Source of the DNA: Streptomyces albicerus
GTDB taxonomy: Bacteria > Actinomycetota > Actinomycetes > Streptomycetales > Streptomycetaceae
DNA: 64,000 bases
Assembly: GCF_008905045.1 (NCBI RefSeq)
Contig: NZ_VWMY01000001.1
Span: forward strand, 1 to 64,000
Reading direction: 5' to 3'
Shown: piece after piece, positions 51,234 to 59,398 of the stretch
Position numbering within the stretch: the first letter of the stretch is position 1
How the letters are laid out: every line of letters starts with the position of its first letter
Notes under the pieces: generated by a model
Database searches by the model: none
The model's input: the letters and a program-made list of their open reading frames with translations, nothing else
Told to the model about the DNA's origin: nothing
Made by a program: the position numbers and the translations under genes

Positions 51234-51656
51234 TCAGGCGAGAAACGACAACCGAACTCGCCTGTCTGAATTGTCACGATTTGTATCGACCAGACACACC
51301 GACTGCCACGTCCCCAGCTCCAGACGACCCGCCAGCACCGGCAGCGTGGCGTGCGGAGGCACGATCGCCGGGAGGACGTGGTCGCGGCCGTGGCCGGAGC
51401 TCCCATGGCGGTGCTGCCAGCGGTCGTCCGCGGGGAGGAGGGTGTGGAGGGCGGCGAGCAGGTCGTCGTCGCTGCCGGAACCCGTTTCGATCAGGGCGAC
51501 GCCGGCAGTCGCGTGGGGCACGAAGACGTTGAGCAGGCCGTCGCGGCCGCCCGCCGCCTCGCGGAGGAAAGCCTCGCATTCACGAGTGAGGTCGACGACC
51601 GTTTCGCTGGATCCAGAGGCGACGTTCAGGACACGGGTGGTGAAGGCATCGGACAT
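51234..51656 (-). CDS. yjbQ: YjbQ-family protein (secondary thiamine-phosphate synthase fold)
   Basis: 140 residues from the ATG at 51656, seven bases after GAGGA. UPF0047/YjbQ pattern: DLTRECEAFLREA, GLLNVFVPHATAGVALIETG (metal/phosphate-binding His and Glu), HRHGSSGHGRDHVLPAIVPPHATLPVLAGRLELGTWQSVCLVDTNR. Conserved His residues form the probable active site. Some members have weak thiamine-phosphate synthase activity, but the true role is unknown. It lies alone between decayed DNA on one side and a tandem repeat on the other. Confidence 0.9.
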   Translation of the reverse strand: MSDAFTTRVLNVASGSSETVVDLTRECEAFLREAAGGRDGLLNVFVPHATAGVALIETGSGSDDDLLAALHTLLPADDRWQHRHGSSGHGRDHVLPAIVPPHATLPVLAGRLELGTWQSVCLVDTNRDNSDRRVRLSFLA

Positions 51657-52097
51657 GAACCAATCCTCGCCCATCCGCCAGAATCCGCACCCGCGGCCGG
51701 CACCGCGCCCAGCATCGGATCCGCAACCTCGAGGGCTGCCTGGCTCACCCTCGAATTCCGCAACCTCGACAGCTGCCTGGCTCACCGTCGGATTCCGCAA
51801 CCTCGACGGCTGCCTGGCTCACCGTCGGATTCCGCAACCTCGACGGCTGCCTTGCGTTCAGCCATGCTCACCACGCGCGGTCACATCGACCTGCTGGGGG
51901 GGGGTGGTGGCCCCCGCCGCGGGTCGTCACGGCCGCTGACGCCCTTTCACCCGCTTTCTCTCCCCTGCATGTCGGCACCCTTCTGCGTCCGTACGTCCGT
52001 CTTAGCTGAAGCGGACGTCGGCGCGCTGACACGTACCCTGCCGCGCGCTCCTCGCCCCGCGCTCCTTCGGTCGCTCTCCTGTCGTGGAGCCCTCATG
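51657..52097. other. Intergenic region upstream of yjbQ with tandem repeat
   Basis: Besides the 37-bp repeat at 51720-51855 there is a run of nine G's near 51,898-51,906 and no supported gene. Confidence 0.45.
51720..51855. repeat. 37-bp tandem repeat, about 3.6 copies
   Basis: Copies begin at 51720, 51757, 51794 and 51831. Each starts TCCGCAACCTCGA and contains GCTGCCTGGCTCACC, with 1-4 differences between copies; the last is cut short. The period is not a multiple of three, so it is not a protein repeat. It lies 64 bp upstream of the yjbQ start. Confidence 0.9.
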
Positions 52098-52745
52098 AGC
52101 ATCAGCCATGCCCCGCCGGACTCTCGGGTCGCCGTCGAGCTGAGCTCCGACGGATCGCTGCACCGATGGGGCGCGCCGACCCTCGCGGACCGGCATGCGT
52201 ACGCCTCCCATCCCATCGACCGCTCGAAGCCGGTCGGCGGAGTGGGCGCGAACGAGATTGAACACCTCAGCCAAATCGCCAAGGCCGCCGAGCAGTTGGG
52301 CTTCGAGGCGGTGCTCACGCCGACCGGCACGTGGTGCGAGGGCGCCTGGCTGACGATGGTGGCCCCGGCCCAGCACACCGAGCGGCTGAAGTTCCTGGTC
52401 GCGTTTCCCGCCGGGTGTCGTCTCGCCGACGCTCGCCGCGCAGATGGCGGTCCCGTATCCGCGCATCACGCGCGGCCTGCTGCTGCTGAACCTCGTCACC
52501 GGCGGCGACTCCGCCGAGCAACGGCGCTTCGGCGACCATCTCGGCCACGATCAGCGGTACGCGCGTACGGACGAGTTCCTGTCCGTCGTACGAGGGGTCT
52601 GGAGCGGCCAGCCGTACGACTTCGACGGCGCGCACTGCCGGGTCGAGGGCGGGCTGACCTCGCTGCCGCCGGATCCGCTGCCGCAGATCTTCTTCGGCGG
52701 CTCCTCGGCGGCTGCGGGGCCGGTCGCGGCCCCCGGCGGCGCGGG
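52095..52745 (+). pseudogene. SsuD-like (alkanesulfonate monooxygenase-type) LLM pseudogene
   Basis: The first frame from 52095 gives EIEHLSQIAKAAEQLGFEAVLTPTGTWCEGAWLTM and ERLKFLVAFP. A shift near 52,412 moves to the frame with GVVSPTLAAQMAVPYPRITRG, LLLNLVTGGDSAEQ, DQRYARTDEFLSVVRGVW and PLPQIFFGGSSAAAGPVAA. The pattern is that of FMN-dependent SsuD-like enzymes. It ends near 52745, missing the last third of the barrel. Confidence 0.75.
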
Positions 52746-52837
52746 AACCGCGCTGGTCGGCGGCCGGGCGCTCCGCGGGAGAGCGGTTCGTCAATTGCGG
52801 GCCGTCCTCTTGTCCGCGGGCCGTCCTCGGCGTCCTT

Positions 52838-52880
52838 GGCTGGTCGTGCAGTTCCTCGCGCCCCTTACGGGGCTCGCCGC
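52838..52880. repeat. Streptomyces-type intergenic hairpin repeat, copy 1
   Basis: GGCTGGTCGTGCAGTTCC, then TCGCGCCCCTTACGGGGC. It shares the GCAGTTCC-CGCGCCCCT core with the copy at 54206-54247. Such elements are scattered in Streptomyces genomes between genes. Confidence 0.6.
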
Positions 52881-52945
52881 AAGGCCCGTGACCCCTGGCC
52901 GCCGGCATCGGGAAGATCCATGCCGCCGATGGAGTTAGTAGAAGC

Positions 52946-54049
52946 GTGAACAACACCGGAGCGCAGGTGAGGGAAGTCGATGTCGTCGTCATAGGCGCTG
53001 GGCAGGCCGGACTGTCCAGCGCCTATCACCTGCGGCGCACCGGCTTCGAGCCGGAGCGGGACTTCGTGGTCCTGGACCACACGCCGCAGGCGGGCGGTGC
53101 GTGGCAGTTCCGGTGGCCGTCCCTCACATACGGCAAGGTGCACGGGATGCACTCCCTGCCCGGGATGGAACTGGAGGACGCGGATCCGGCGCGGCCGTCC
53201 TCCGAAGTCATCGCGGAGTACTTCGACAGCTACGAGCGCACCTTCGATCTGCGGGTGCGGCGGCCGGTCGACGTCAAGGCCGTGCGCGAGGGCGACGGGG
53301 GCCGGCTGCTCGTCGAGACCTCCGACGGTACGTGGTCGACGCGGGCCGTGATCAATGCGACGGGCACCTGGGACCGGCCGTTCTGGCCGCGCCTTCCGGG
53401 GCAGGAGACCTTCCGGGGGCGGCAGTTGCACACCGCCCAGTACCCCGGTCCTGAGGAGTTCGCCGGGCAGCGGGTCGTCGTGGTGGGCGGGGGCGCGTCC
53501 GGTACGCAGCATCTACTGGAGATCGCGCCGTACGCGGCCGCGACCACCTGGGTGACACGGCGGCCGCCCGTCTTCCGCGAGGGGCCCTTCACCGAGGACG
53601 TAGGGCGCGAGGCCGTCGCTCTCGTGGAGGAGCGGGTCCGTCAGGGGCTGCCGCCGAAGAGTGTCGTGTCGGTGACCGGGCTGCCGCTCAACGACGCGAT
53701 CCGGCAGGGCATCGAGGACGGCGTCCTGGACCGGCTGCCGATGTTCGACCGGATCACTCCGGATGGCGTGGAGTGGGACGACGGGCGCCGGGTGGACGCC
53801 GACGTCATCCTGTGGGCGACGGGTTTCCGCGCGGCGATCGACCATCTGGCGCCGCTGCGGCTTCGTGAGCCCGGCGGGGGCATTCGTGTCGAGGGGACCC
53901 GTGCCGTTGCCGATCCGCGGGTCCACCTGGTCGGGTATGGGCCGTCTGCCAGCACGATCGGCGCCAACCGCGCGGGGCGCTCCGCGGTACGGGACATCAG
54001 GCGGCTCCTGGCGGCACCGGTCGCTCCGCGGGTTGCGCCTGTTGGGTGA
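52946..54049 (+). CDS. Flavin-containing monooxygenase / NAD(P)-binding oxidoreductase
   Basis: 367 residues, GTG start at 52946. FAD-binding GAGQAG (17-22), then GGAWQFRWPSLTYGKVHGMHSLPG (FMO/YwqO-type signature), central RVVVVGGGASGTQHL for NADPH, and a late ATGFRAAIDHL motif with the closing GYGPSASTIGANRAGRSA. Such small class-B-type monooxygenases oxidise soft nucleophiles or act as thioredoxin-reductase-like proteins. Next to a dead SsuD-like gene, it may have been part of a sulfur-compound locus. The substrate is unknown. Confidence 0.9.
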   Translation: MNNTGAQVREVDVVVIGAGQAGLSSAYHLRRTGFEPERDFVVLDHTPQAGGAWQFRWPSLTYGKVHGMHSLPGMELEDADPARPSSEVIAEYFDSYERTFDLRVRRPVDVKAVREGDGGRLLVETSDGTWSTRAVINATGTWDRPFWPRLPGQETFRGRQLHTAQYPGPEEFAGQRVVVVGGGASGTQHLLEIAPYAAATTWVTRRPPVFREGPFTEDVGREAVALVEERVRQGLPPKSVVSVTGLPLNDAIRQGIEDGVLDRLPMFDRITPDGVEWDDGRRVDADVILWATGFRAAIDHLAPLRLREPGGGIRVEGTRAVADPRVHLVGYGPSASTIGANRAGRSAVRDIRRLLAAPVAPRVAPVG

Positions 54050-54085
54050 GGCCGGTGGACGAGGTGCGGGCTGTGGGTGCTGGTC

Positions 54086-54246
54086 GCTCCCCCACTCTCG
54101 ACTGCGCTCGAGCGGGGGGACCCCCATCGCGGCGGAGCCGCAAATCGACACAGCCTTGCGCTCCTTGGAAGTGGGCGGGGTCGCTTGAGCATATACAGGT
54201 CGCCCGGGGCTGGGGCGCGCAGTTCCCCGCGCCCCTGAAGGGGCGC
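54086..54246. repeat. Streptomyces intergenic repeat elements and terminator hairpin
   Basis: Bases 54086-54125 hold the CTCCCCCACTCTCG / CGAGCGGGGGGA element. Bases 54206-54247 hold the GCGCGCAGTTCCCCGCGCCCCT element. The latter ends in a perfect hairpin, GCGCCCCT-GA-AGGGGCGC (54229-54246), right after the mltG stop and downstream of the monooxygenase, so it can terminate both genes. Recognised from general familiarity with Streptomyces intergenic sequence. Confidence 0.65.
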
Positions 54247-54247
54247 C

Positions 54248-55093
54248 TCAGCTGGACTTCGTCGACGCGCTCCGGCTGTTGCGGTTGAACTCCGCGACGT
54301 TTCTCTGGTGCTCCTCGTAGTTGGCCGTGAAGCGCGTGTCGCCCGGCTTGACGGTGACGAAGTACAGCCAGTCGCCCTGCGCCGGAGCGACCGCGGCGCG
54401 GATCGCCTCCTCGCCGGGGTTGGCGATCGGCGTGGGGGGCAGCCCCATCCGCGTGTACGTGTTGTACGGGCTGTTGAGCCTGGTGTCGTTCTGACTGGTG
54501 CGGAGCGTGCTGCGGTTCAGGGCGTAGTTGATGGTGGAGTCCATCTGCAGCGGCATTCCCCGGTCGAGCCGGTTGTAGATCACGCGGGCCACCTTGCCCA
54601 TGTCCGCCCTGGTGGCCGCCTCGGCCTGGACGATGCTCGCGACCGTGACGGTCTGATAGACGTTCATCGCGTTCCGCTCGGCCCCGGCCGTGACCGTCCC
54701 GCCGCTGAACTTCTTGTTCGCCGTGTCGACCATGTATGACAACAGGGACGTCGGGGTCGACTGCTTGTCGATCGGATACGTGGCTGGGAAGAGATAGCCC
54801 TCGGGGTTGCCGCTCGCGTCGTTCGGCAGCTTGAGGTTCGCCTTGTCCAGGGACTTCTTCGTGGTGCCCGCGGGCAGGGCGAGGACCTTGTCGACGGCCT
54901 CGTACACCTGGCCGGAGCGCCAGCCCTCCGGGATCACCAGGGACACGGGGCCCGTCTTCTCGTCCGTGCTCAGCAGCGGCACCGCCACGGCGGTGGCCGC
55001 CACGACGGCGCCGGTCGCGATGAGGGCGGTCCGGCCCCGGCGCGTCAGTCGGATCGTTCTCCGTGGCGGAGTGGGCGAAGTGTAGGTCTGCAT
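54248..55093 (-). CDS. mltG: Endolytic transglycosylase MltG (YceG family)
   Basis: 281 residues from the ATG at 55093. Short cytosolic basic region, one membrane helix (RTALIATGAVVAATAVAVPLL), a LysM-like segment (IPEGWRSGQVYEAV), then the catalytic domain with EGYLFPATYPI, catalytic E158 in VASIVQAEA, GKVARVIYNRLDRGMPLQMDSTINYAL, SPYNTYTRMGLPPTPIANPG and YFVTVKPGDTRF. MltG cuts new glycan strands at the outer face of the membrane. This copy is much shorter than the main Streptomyces MltG (usually 500-plus residues with a long cytosolic tail), so it is likely a second paralogue. Confidence 0.92.
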   Translation of the reverse strand: MQTYTSPTPPRRTIRLTRRGRTALIATGAVVAATAVAVPLLSTDEKTGPVSLVIPEGWRSGQVYEAVDKVLALPAGTTKKSLDKANLKLPNDASGNPEGYLFPATYPIDKQSTPTSLLSYMVDTANKKFSGGTVTAGAERNAMNVYQTVTVASIVQAEAATRADMGKVARVIYNRLDRGMPLQMDSTINYALNRSTLRTSQNDTRLNSPYNTYTRMGLPPTPIANPGEEAIRAAVAPAQGDWLYFVTVKPGDTRFTANYEEHQRNVAEFNRNSRSASTKSS

Positions 55094-55136
55094 GCGGGCA
55101 CGGTAACCCGCATATCGACATAAACCCGGCATATCT

Positions 55137-56936
55137 TCATGTTGTTGGCTCCAGTTGGGCGTCCCTGCGGACCAGGGCGGCGTAACGGCCCTCCCGCGCC
55201 AACAGTTCCTCGTGCGTGCCGCGTTCGGCCGTGCGGCCGCCGTCGAGGACCACGATCTGGTCGGCGCCCCGAATGGTGGACAGGCGGTGCGCGATGGTGA
55301 GCGTGGTCCGGTTGGCCGACAGGGCGTCGATGGCCTCCTGCACGGCACGCTCGGTGCGGGTGTCCAGGGCGCTCGTCGCCTCGTCGAGGATCAGGACCGG
55401 CGGGTCGCGCAGGATGGTTCGGGCGATGGCCAGGCGCTGCTTCTCACCGCCGGAGAACCGGTGTCCGCGCTCGCCCACCACCGTGTCGTACCCGTCGGGC
55501 AGCGACGCGATGTGGTCGTGGATCTGCGCGGCCTTCGCGGCGGTGTACAACTCCTCGTCGGTGGCGTCCGGCTTGGCGAACCGCAGGTTGTCGGCCACCG
55601 TGGCGTGGAAGAGGTAGGTCTCCTGGGAGACGACGCCGATCGCGCGCGCGAGGGTGTCGAAGTCCAGGTCGCGCACGTCCACCCCGTCGAGCGTGACGCG
55701 GCCGCCCGTGACGTCGTACAGACGCGGCACCAGATAGCTGAGAGTGGACTTGCCGGCGCCGGTCGAGCCGACGACGGCGAGGCTGGCGCCGGCCGGGACG
55801 GTGATGTCGATGCCGTCGAGTATCGGGCCGCTCTTGTCGTCGTAGCGGAACTCGACGTCCTCGAAGCGCACTTCGCCCTTGACCTGGTCGAGGTGGACCG
55901 GATGCTCGGGCTCGGTGATGTCGATGGGCAGGTCGAGATACTCGAAGATGCGCTGGAACAGGGCGAGCGAGGCCTGTATCTGGACGCCCGTGGACAGCAG
56001 GCTCACGGCCGGCCGGAACAGGCCCTGCTGGAGCGAGACGAAGGCGACGAGCGTGCCGATGGAGACGGAGGGCCCGCCGAACTGGAGGGCCAGGCCCGCG
56101 GTCCAGTAGATGACGGCCGGCATGGCGGCCATGACGATCCCGATGACGGCCATCCGCCACCGACCCGCCATGTTCGACCGGACCTCGAGGTCGACGAGAC
56201 CCTCGGACTCGTCGGAAAAGGATCGAGTGAGCGAGTCGGAGCGGCCCATCGTGCGGCCGAGCAGGATGCCGCTGACCGAGAGCGACTCGGTGACGGTGGC
56301 GGCCATGGCGGCCATCTGCTTCTGGCGCTCGGTGGTGATCTTCTTGCGTTCCCTGCCGACACGGCGGCTGATCCATACGAACACTGGCAGCAGGAGCAGC
56401 GAGACGACCGTCAGCCGCCAGTCCAGGGCGAGCATCGCGACGATCGTGGCGATGACGCTGGTGAGGTTGGAGACCAGCGAGGTGGCGGTCGAGGTGACCG
56501 TCGCCTGCATACCGCCGATGTCGTTCGCGATGCGCGACTGGACCTCGCCCGTGCGCGTTCTGGTGAAGAAGGCGAGCGACATGCGCTGCAGCCGGCCGTA
56601 GACGGCGGTGCGCAGGTCGTGCATGACGCGCTGGCCGACCGTCGTGGAGATGAGGGTCTGCAGGACACCGAAGACGCCGCCGAGCACGGCGCTGAGGACC
56701 ATGCCCAGCGCGAGCAGGCTCAGCAGGCCGGTGCGGCCCTGCGGGATCGCGGTGTCGAGGATCTCCTTCAGCAGGAAGGGGGTGGCGACCGAGACCAGGG
56801 ACGCGGCGCCGACGAGGAGGCCGACGACGGCGAGCCGGCCGCGGTATGGACGGAAGAGCTTGAGGATGCGGCGCACCTGCCGGGGCTGCGCGGCATCGAC
56901 GGGTGGCGGTGTCCAGGTGAATTCGTCGCGGGGCAT
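55137..56936 (-). CDS. ABC exporter (fused membrane and ATPase domains)
   Basis: 599 residues. Six-helix ABC transmembrane domain (about 30-325: LAVVGLLVGAASLVSVATPFLL, LSLLALGMVLSAVLGGVFGVL and so on) and ATPase domain (about 355-590) with Walker A GSTGAGKST, Q-loop VVSQETYLF, signature FSGGEKQR, Walker B VLILDEATSALD and H-loop TIAHRLSTI. Homodimeric multidrug-type exporter of the MsbA/LmrA class. TAGGAG lies before the ATG. Divergent from the MarR gene, with an operator-like palindrome between them: the usual layout of a drug-responsive efflux pair. Confidence 0.95.
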   Translation of the reverse strand: MPRDEFTWTPPPVDAAQPRQVRRILKLFRPYRGRLAVVGLLVGAASLVSVATPFLLKEILDTAIPQGRTGLLSLLALGMVLSAVLGGVFGVLQTLISTTVGQRVMHDLRTAVYGRLQRMSLAFFTRTRTGEVQSRIANDIGGMQATVTSTATSLVSNLTSVIATIVAMLALDWRLTVVSLLLLPVFVWISRRVGRERKKITTERQKQMAAMAATVTESLSVSGILLGRTMGRSDSLTRSFSDESEGLVDLEVRSNMAGRWRMAVIGIVMAAMPAVIYWTAGLALQFGGPSVSIGTLVAFVSLQQGLFRPAVSLLSTGVQIQASLALFQRIFEYLDLPIDITEPEHPVHLDQVKGEVRFEDVEFRYDDKSGPILDGIDITVPAGASLAVVGSTGAGKSTLSYLVPRLYDVTGGRVTLDGVDVRDLDFDTLARAIGVVSQETYLFHATVADNLRFAKPDATDEELYTAAKAAQIHDHIASLPDGYDTVVGERGHRFSGGEKQRLAIARTILRDPPVLILDEATSALDTRTERAVQEAIDALSANRTTLTIAHRLSTIRGADQIVVLDGGRTAERGTHEELLAREGRYAALVRRDAQLEPTT

Positions 56937-56983
56937 GGGCTCCTACGGGGATGTGAGAAGACGATGACTGACGGAGCGTAGCT

Positions 56984-57006
56984 CATTGTTACCTATACTC
57001 ACAATG
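56984..57006. promoter_or_regulatory. MarR-type operator between the exporter and marR genes
   Basis: CATTGT-(11 bases)-ACAATG is a perfect 6-base inverted repeat inside an AT-rich patch (TTGTTACCTATACTCACAAT), rare in this GC-rich sequence and probably overlapping the promoters. It is 27-49 bp before the marR start. Confidence 0.6.
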
Positions 57007-57032
57007 TACAAGGTCCTGATATTGTTCCCGTC

Positions 57033-57497
57033 ATGGACACCCCCGACGCCGACGGCCTGCTCGCTGAGCAGCTGCTGCGGCTGACCCGCCGTGTGCACCG
57101 CATCCAGAAGCGTCACCTCGAGAAGCGCGGGCTCGGCATCACTCCGGCCCAGTCCCGGCTGCTGCGCACCCTCGCGCACTACGGCTCGCCGCCGCGCATG
57201 GCCGACCTGGCCGAGCGGCTGGAGGTGGTGCCGCGGGCCGTGACGACGCTGGTCGACGGTCTGGAGGCGAGCGGCAAGGTGCGTCGCGTGCCCGACCCCA
57301 CCAACCGCCGGGTGATCCGGATAGAGCTGACGGACGACGGACGCTCGGCCCTCCGGGAACTGCGGGGTGCACGGAGGGCAGCGGCGGAGGACATCCTGGC
57401 GCCGCTGACGGACGAGCAGCGCAAGGTGCTCGGCGGGCTGCTGGACACATTGGTCGACGGGATGGGTGCGGTCGAGGAGCCGAAGCGCGACTGCTGA
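57033..57497 (+). CDS. MarR-family regulator
   Basis: 154 residues. Winged helix of MarR type: LRLTRRVHRIQKRHLEKRGLGITPAQSRLLRTLAHYG, RMADLAERLEVVPRAVTTLVDGLEASGKVRRVPDPTNRRVIRIELTDDG (DxRxxx wing). Acts as a ligand-released repressor, most likely of the divergent ABC exporter and of itself. No Cys for redox sensing is present in the DNA-binding part. Confidence 0.93.
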   Translation: MDTPDADGLLAEQLLRLTRRVHRIQKRHLEKRGLGITPAQSRLLRTLAHYGSPPRMADLAERLEVVPRAVTTLVDGLEASGKVRRVPDPTNRRVIRIELTDDGRSALRELRGARRAAAEDILAPLTDEQRKVLGGLLDTLVDGMGAVEEPKRDC

Positions 57498-57748
57498 CGG
57501 AGTCGACAGTGGCTGCCGCTGCCCCACCTGCTGATGCGGCCGCCGGTGGATCCCGCATCGTGCCATCACAAATCTCCGCAAGGGGGCCGTCAGAAGCCTC
57601 CGCCCCCATGCTCACACGCGCACATGAAAGTCCAAAGACCGAGCACAGGAAGTCCAACTCCCTGGCCACTTCTGCCCCTTGCGACCCCGTCCGCCCCCTA
57701 GGAGGGTGACAGCGCGCCGAACCCGCGCTCACCCACCGAGGAGGTCCG

Positions 57749-59182
57749 ATGCACGACGAGAACGCGACACCGGAACCTGACGAGAACCCCGAGGGCCACT
57801 CCCGACGCTCGGTCCTGCGCACAGCAGGCATCGCCGGAGCGGGCCTGGGAATCGGTGCGTTCGGTGGTGGGGGTACGGCTCAGGCGGCCGAGCCCGGGGA
57901 ACCGGCGGCAGCCGCGGCCGACGCACCTGCCGCGAAGGGCGAGACCATGATCGGCGTGCCCTTCGAGGGGCGCGGCACGGTACGGGTCGGCATCATCGGG
58001 CTGGGCAACCGCGGCGGCGGCATGATCGATCTGTTCCTCGCCCTGGACGGGGTCCGTGTCGTCGCGCTGTGCGATCCGGTCAGGGACAAGACCGCGTCTG
58101 CCGCGGCCAAGGTGGTGGCCGCGGGACAGCCCGCCCCCGCGACGTACACGAAGGGTGATCACGACTTCGTCGGGCTGTGCGAGCGCGGCGACCTCGACTT
58201 CGTGTACGTGGCGACGCCCTGGGACTGGCACTTCGAGATGGCGAAGACGGCGATGCTCAGCGGCAAGCATGTCGGCGTGGAGTGTCCAGTCGCCATGCGA
58301 CTCGACCAGCTCTGGGAACTGGTCGACCTGTCCGAGCGCACCCGCAGACACTGCATGCAGCTGGAGAACTGCTGCTACGGCAAGAACGAGATGCGTGTCC
58401 TGCGCATGGCGCACGCCGGGAAGTTCGGCCGCCTGCTGCACGGCGCGGGCGCCTACAACCACGACCTGCGCGGCTTGATGTTCGACCCGGACTACTACGA
58501 GGGACCGTGGCGGCGGCTCTGGCACACCCGGCTGCGCGGCGACCTCTACCCGAACCACGGGTTCGGGCCAGTCGCCAACTACATGGACGTCAACCGCGGT
58601 GACCGCGTCACCCACATCTCCAGCTTCGGCACGCCCGCGCTCGGCCTCGCCGAATATCGCGCCGCGCACATGCCCCCGGGCGACCCGAGCTGGAAAGAGA
58701 CGTACATCGAGAGCGACCGGACCATCAGCCTCGTACAGACCGCGAAGGGACGGGTGATCCGGCTCGAACACGATGTGTCGACGCCACATCCCTACTCGCG
58801 AATCAACAGCCTCGGCGGCACAAAGGGTGTCTTCGAGGACTACCCGGAGCGGATTTATATAGAGCCGGACCACACGGACGATGTCTGGGGTGACTTCTCC
58901 GCGTACGCCGATTGGGACCACTGGCTGTGGAAGGAGCACTCCAACCCGCCCGGCGGGCACGGCGGTATGGACTACATCATGCTGTTCCGGCTGATGCAGT
59001 GCATGCGGCTCGGGCTCGTACCGGACTTCGACGTGTACGACGCCGCCACCTGGACCGCGCCGGTGCCCCTGAGCCACGCCTCGATCAAGGCGCACGGGGC
59101 GCCGCAGGCGATTCCGGACTTCACGCGCGGGCTGTGGAAGAAGGCGCGGGGAGGGGTGGATTCGCAGAAACCTCAGGAGTGA
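57749..59182 (+). CDS. Tat-exported Gfo/Idh/MocA-fold protein, GH109-like
   Basis: 477 residues, AGGAGG ahead of the ATG. Twin-arginine signal [24 protein letters not shown], cleavage near AQA|AE. Rossmann domain starts [16 protein letters not shown] (NAD binding), with [27 protein letters not shown]109-type features follow: [59 protein letters not shown]109 enzymes remove alpha-linked N-acetylgalactosamine using bound NAD without net redox change. Exported as a folded, NAD-loaded protein, which explains the Tat signal. The exact sugar is uncertain. Confidence 0.88.
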   Translation: MHDENATPEPDENPEGHSRRSVLRTAGIAGAGLGIGAFGGGGTAQAAEPGEPAAAAADAPAAKGETMIGVPFEGRGTVRVGIIGLGNRGGGMIDLFLALDGVRVVALCDPVRDKTASAAAKVVAAGQPAPATYTKGDHDFVGLCERGDLDFVYVATPWDWHFEMAKTAMLSGKHVGVECPVAMRLDQLWELVDLSERTRRHCMQLENCCYGKNEMRVLRMAHAGKFGRLLHGAGAYNHDLRGLMFDPDYYEGPWRRLWHTRLRGDLYPNHGFGPVANYMDVNRGDRVTHISSFGTPALGLAEYRAAHMPPGDPSWKETYIESDRTISLVQTAKGRVIRLEHDVSTPHPYSRINSLGGTKGVFEDYPERIYIEPDHTDDVWGDFSAYADWDHWLWKEHSNPPGGHGGMDYIMLFRLMQCMRLGLVPDFDVYDAATWTAPVPLSHASIKAHGAPQAIPDFTRGLWKKARGGVDSQKPQE

Positions 59183-59218
59183 CCGGGGCTTTGGAGGGAT
59201 GGGGTCGTTGGAGAGACG

Positions 59219-59345
59219 GGTGCGGGTGCGGGTGCGGGTGCGGCGTAGCCGGAGCGTGAAGGCGCGCGGGGCCCGGCGCAGCCGAGGCGTGAGGGCACGC
59301 GGAGCCCGGCGCAGCCGAAGCGTGAGGGCGCGCAGCCGGCGCAGC
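59219..59345. repeat. GGTGCG hexamer run and 33-bp imperfect tandem repeat
   Basis: GGTGCG occurs four times in a row at 59219-59242. Units beginning GTGAAGGCGCGCGGGGC / GTGAGGGCACGCGGAGC / GTGAGGGCGCGC start at 59256, 59289 and 59322, a 33-bp period with the last copy shortened. Lies between the convergent ends of the GH109 and symporter genes, so translation is unlikely even though 33 bp is 11 codons. Confidence 0.8.
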
Positions 59346-59398
59346 CAGAGGGTACGGCGTGGGGCCCGGCGCCGAGCGGGCGCGCCGGACCCCGGCTC

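Noticed and set aside
51720..51855. CRISPR array
   Set aside because: The 37-bp units are directly adjacent with no unique spacers between them, so it is a plain tandem repeat.
57509..57709. Possible 66-residue gene after marR
   Set aside because: No ribosome-binding site, no family and no membrane or signal features; it sits in the promoter region of the GH109 gene.
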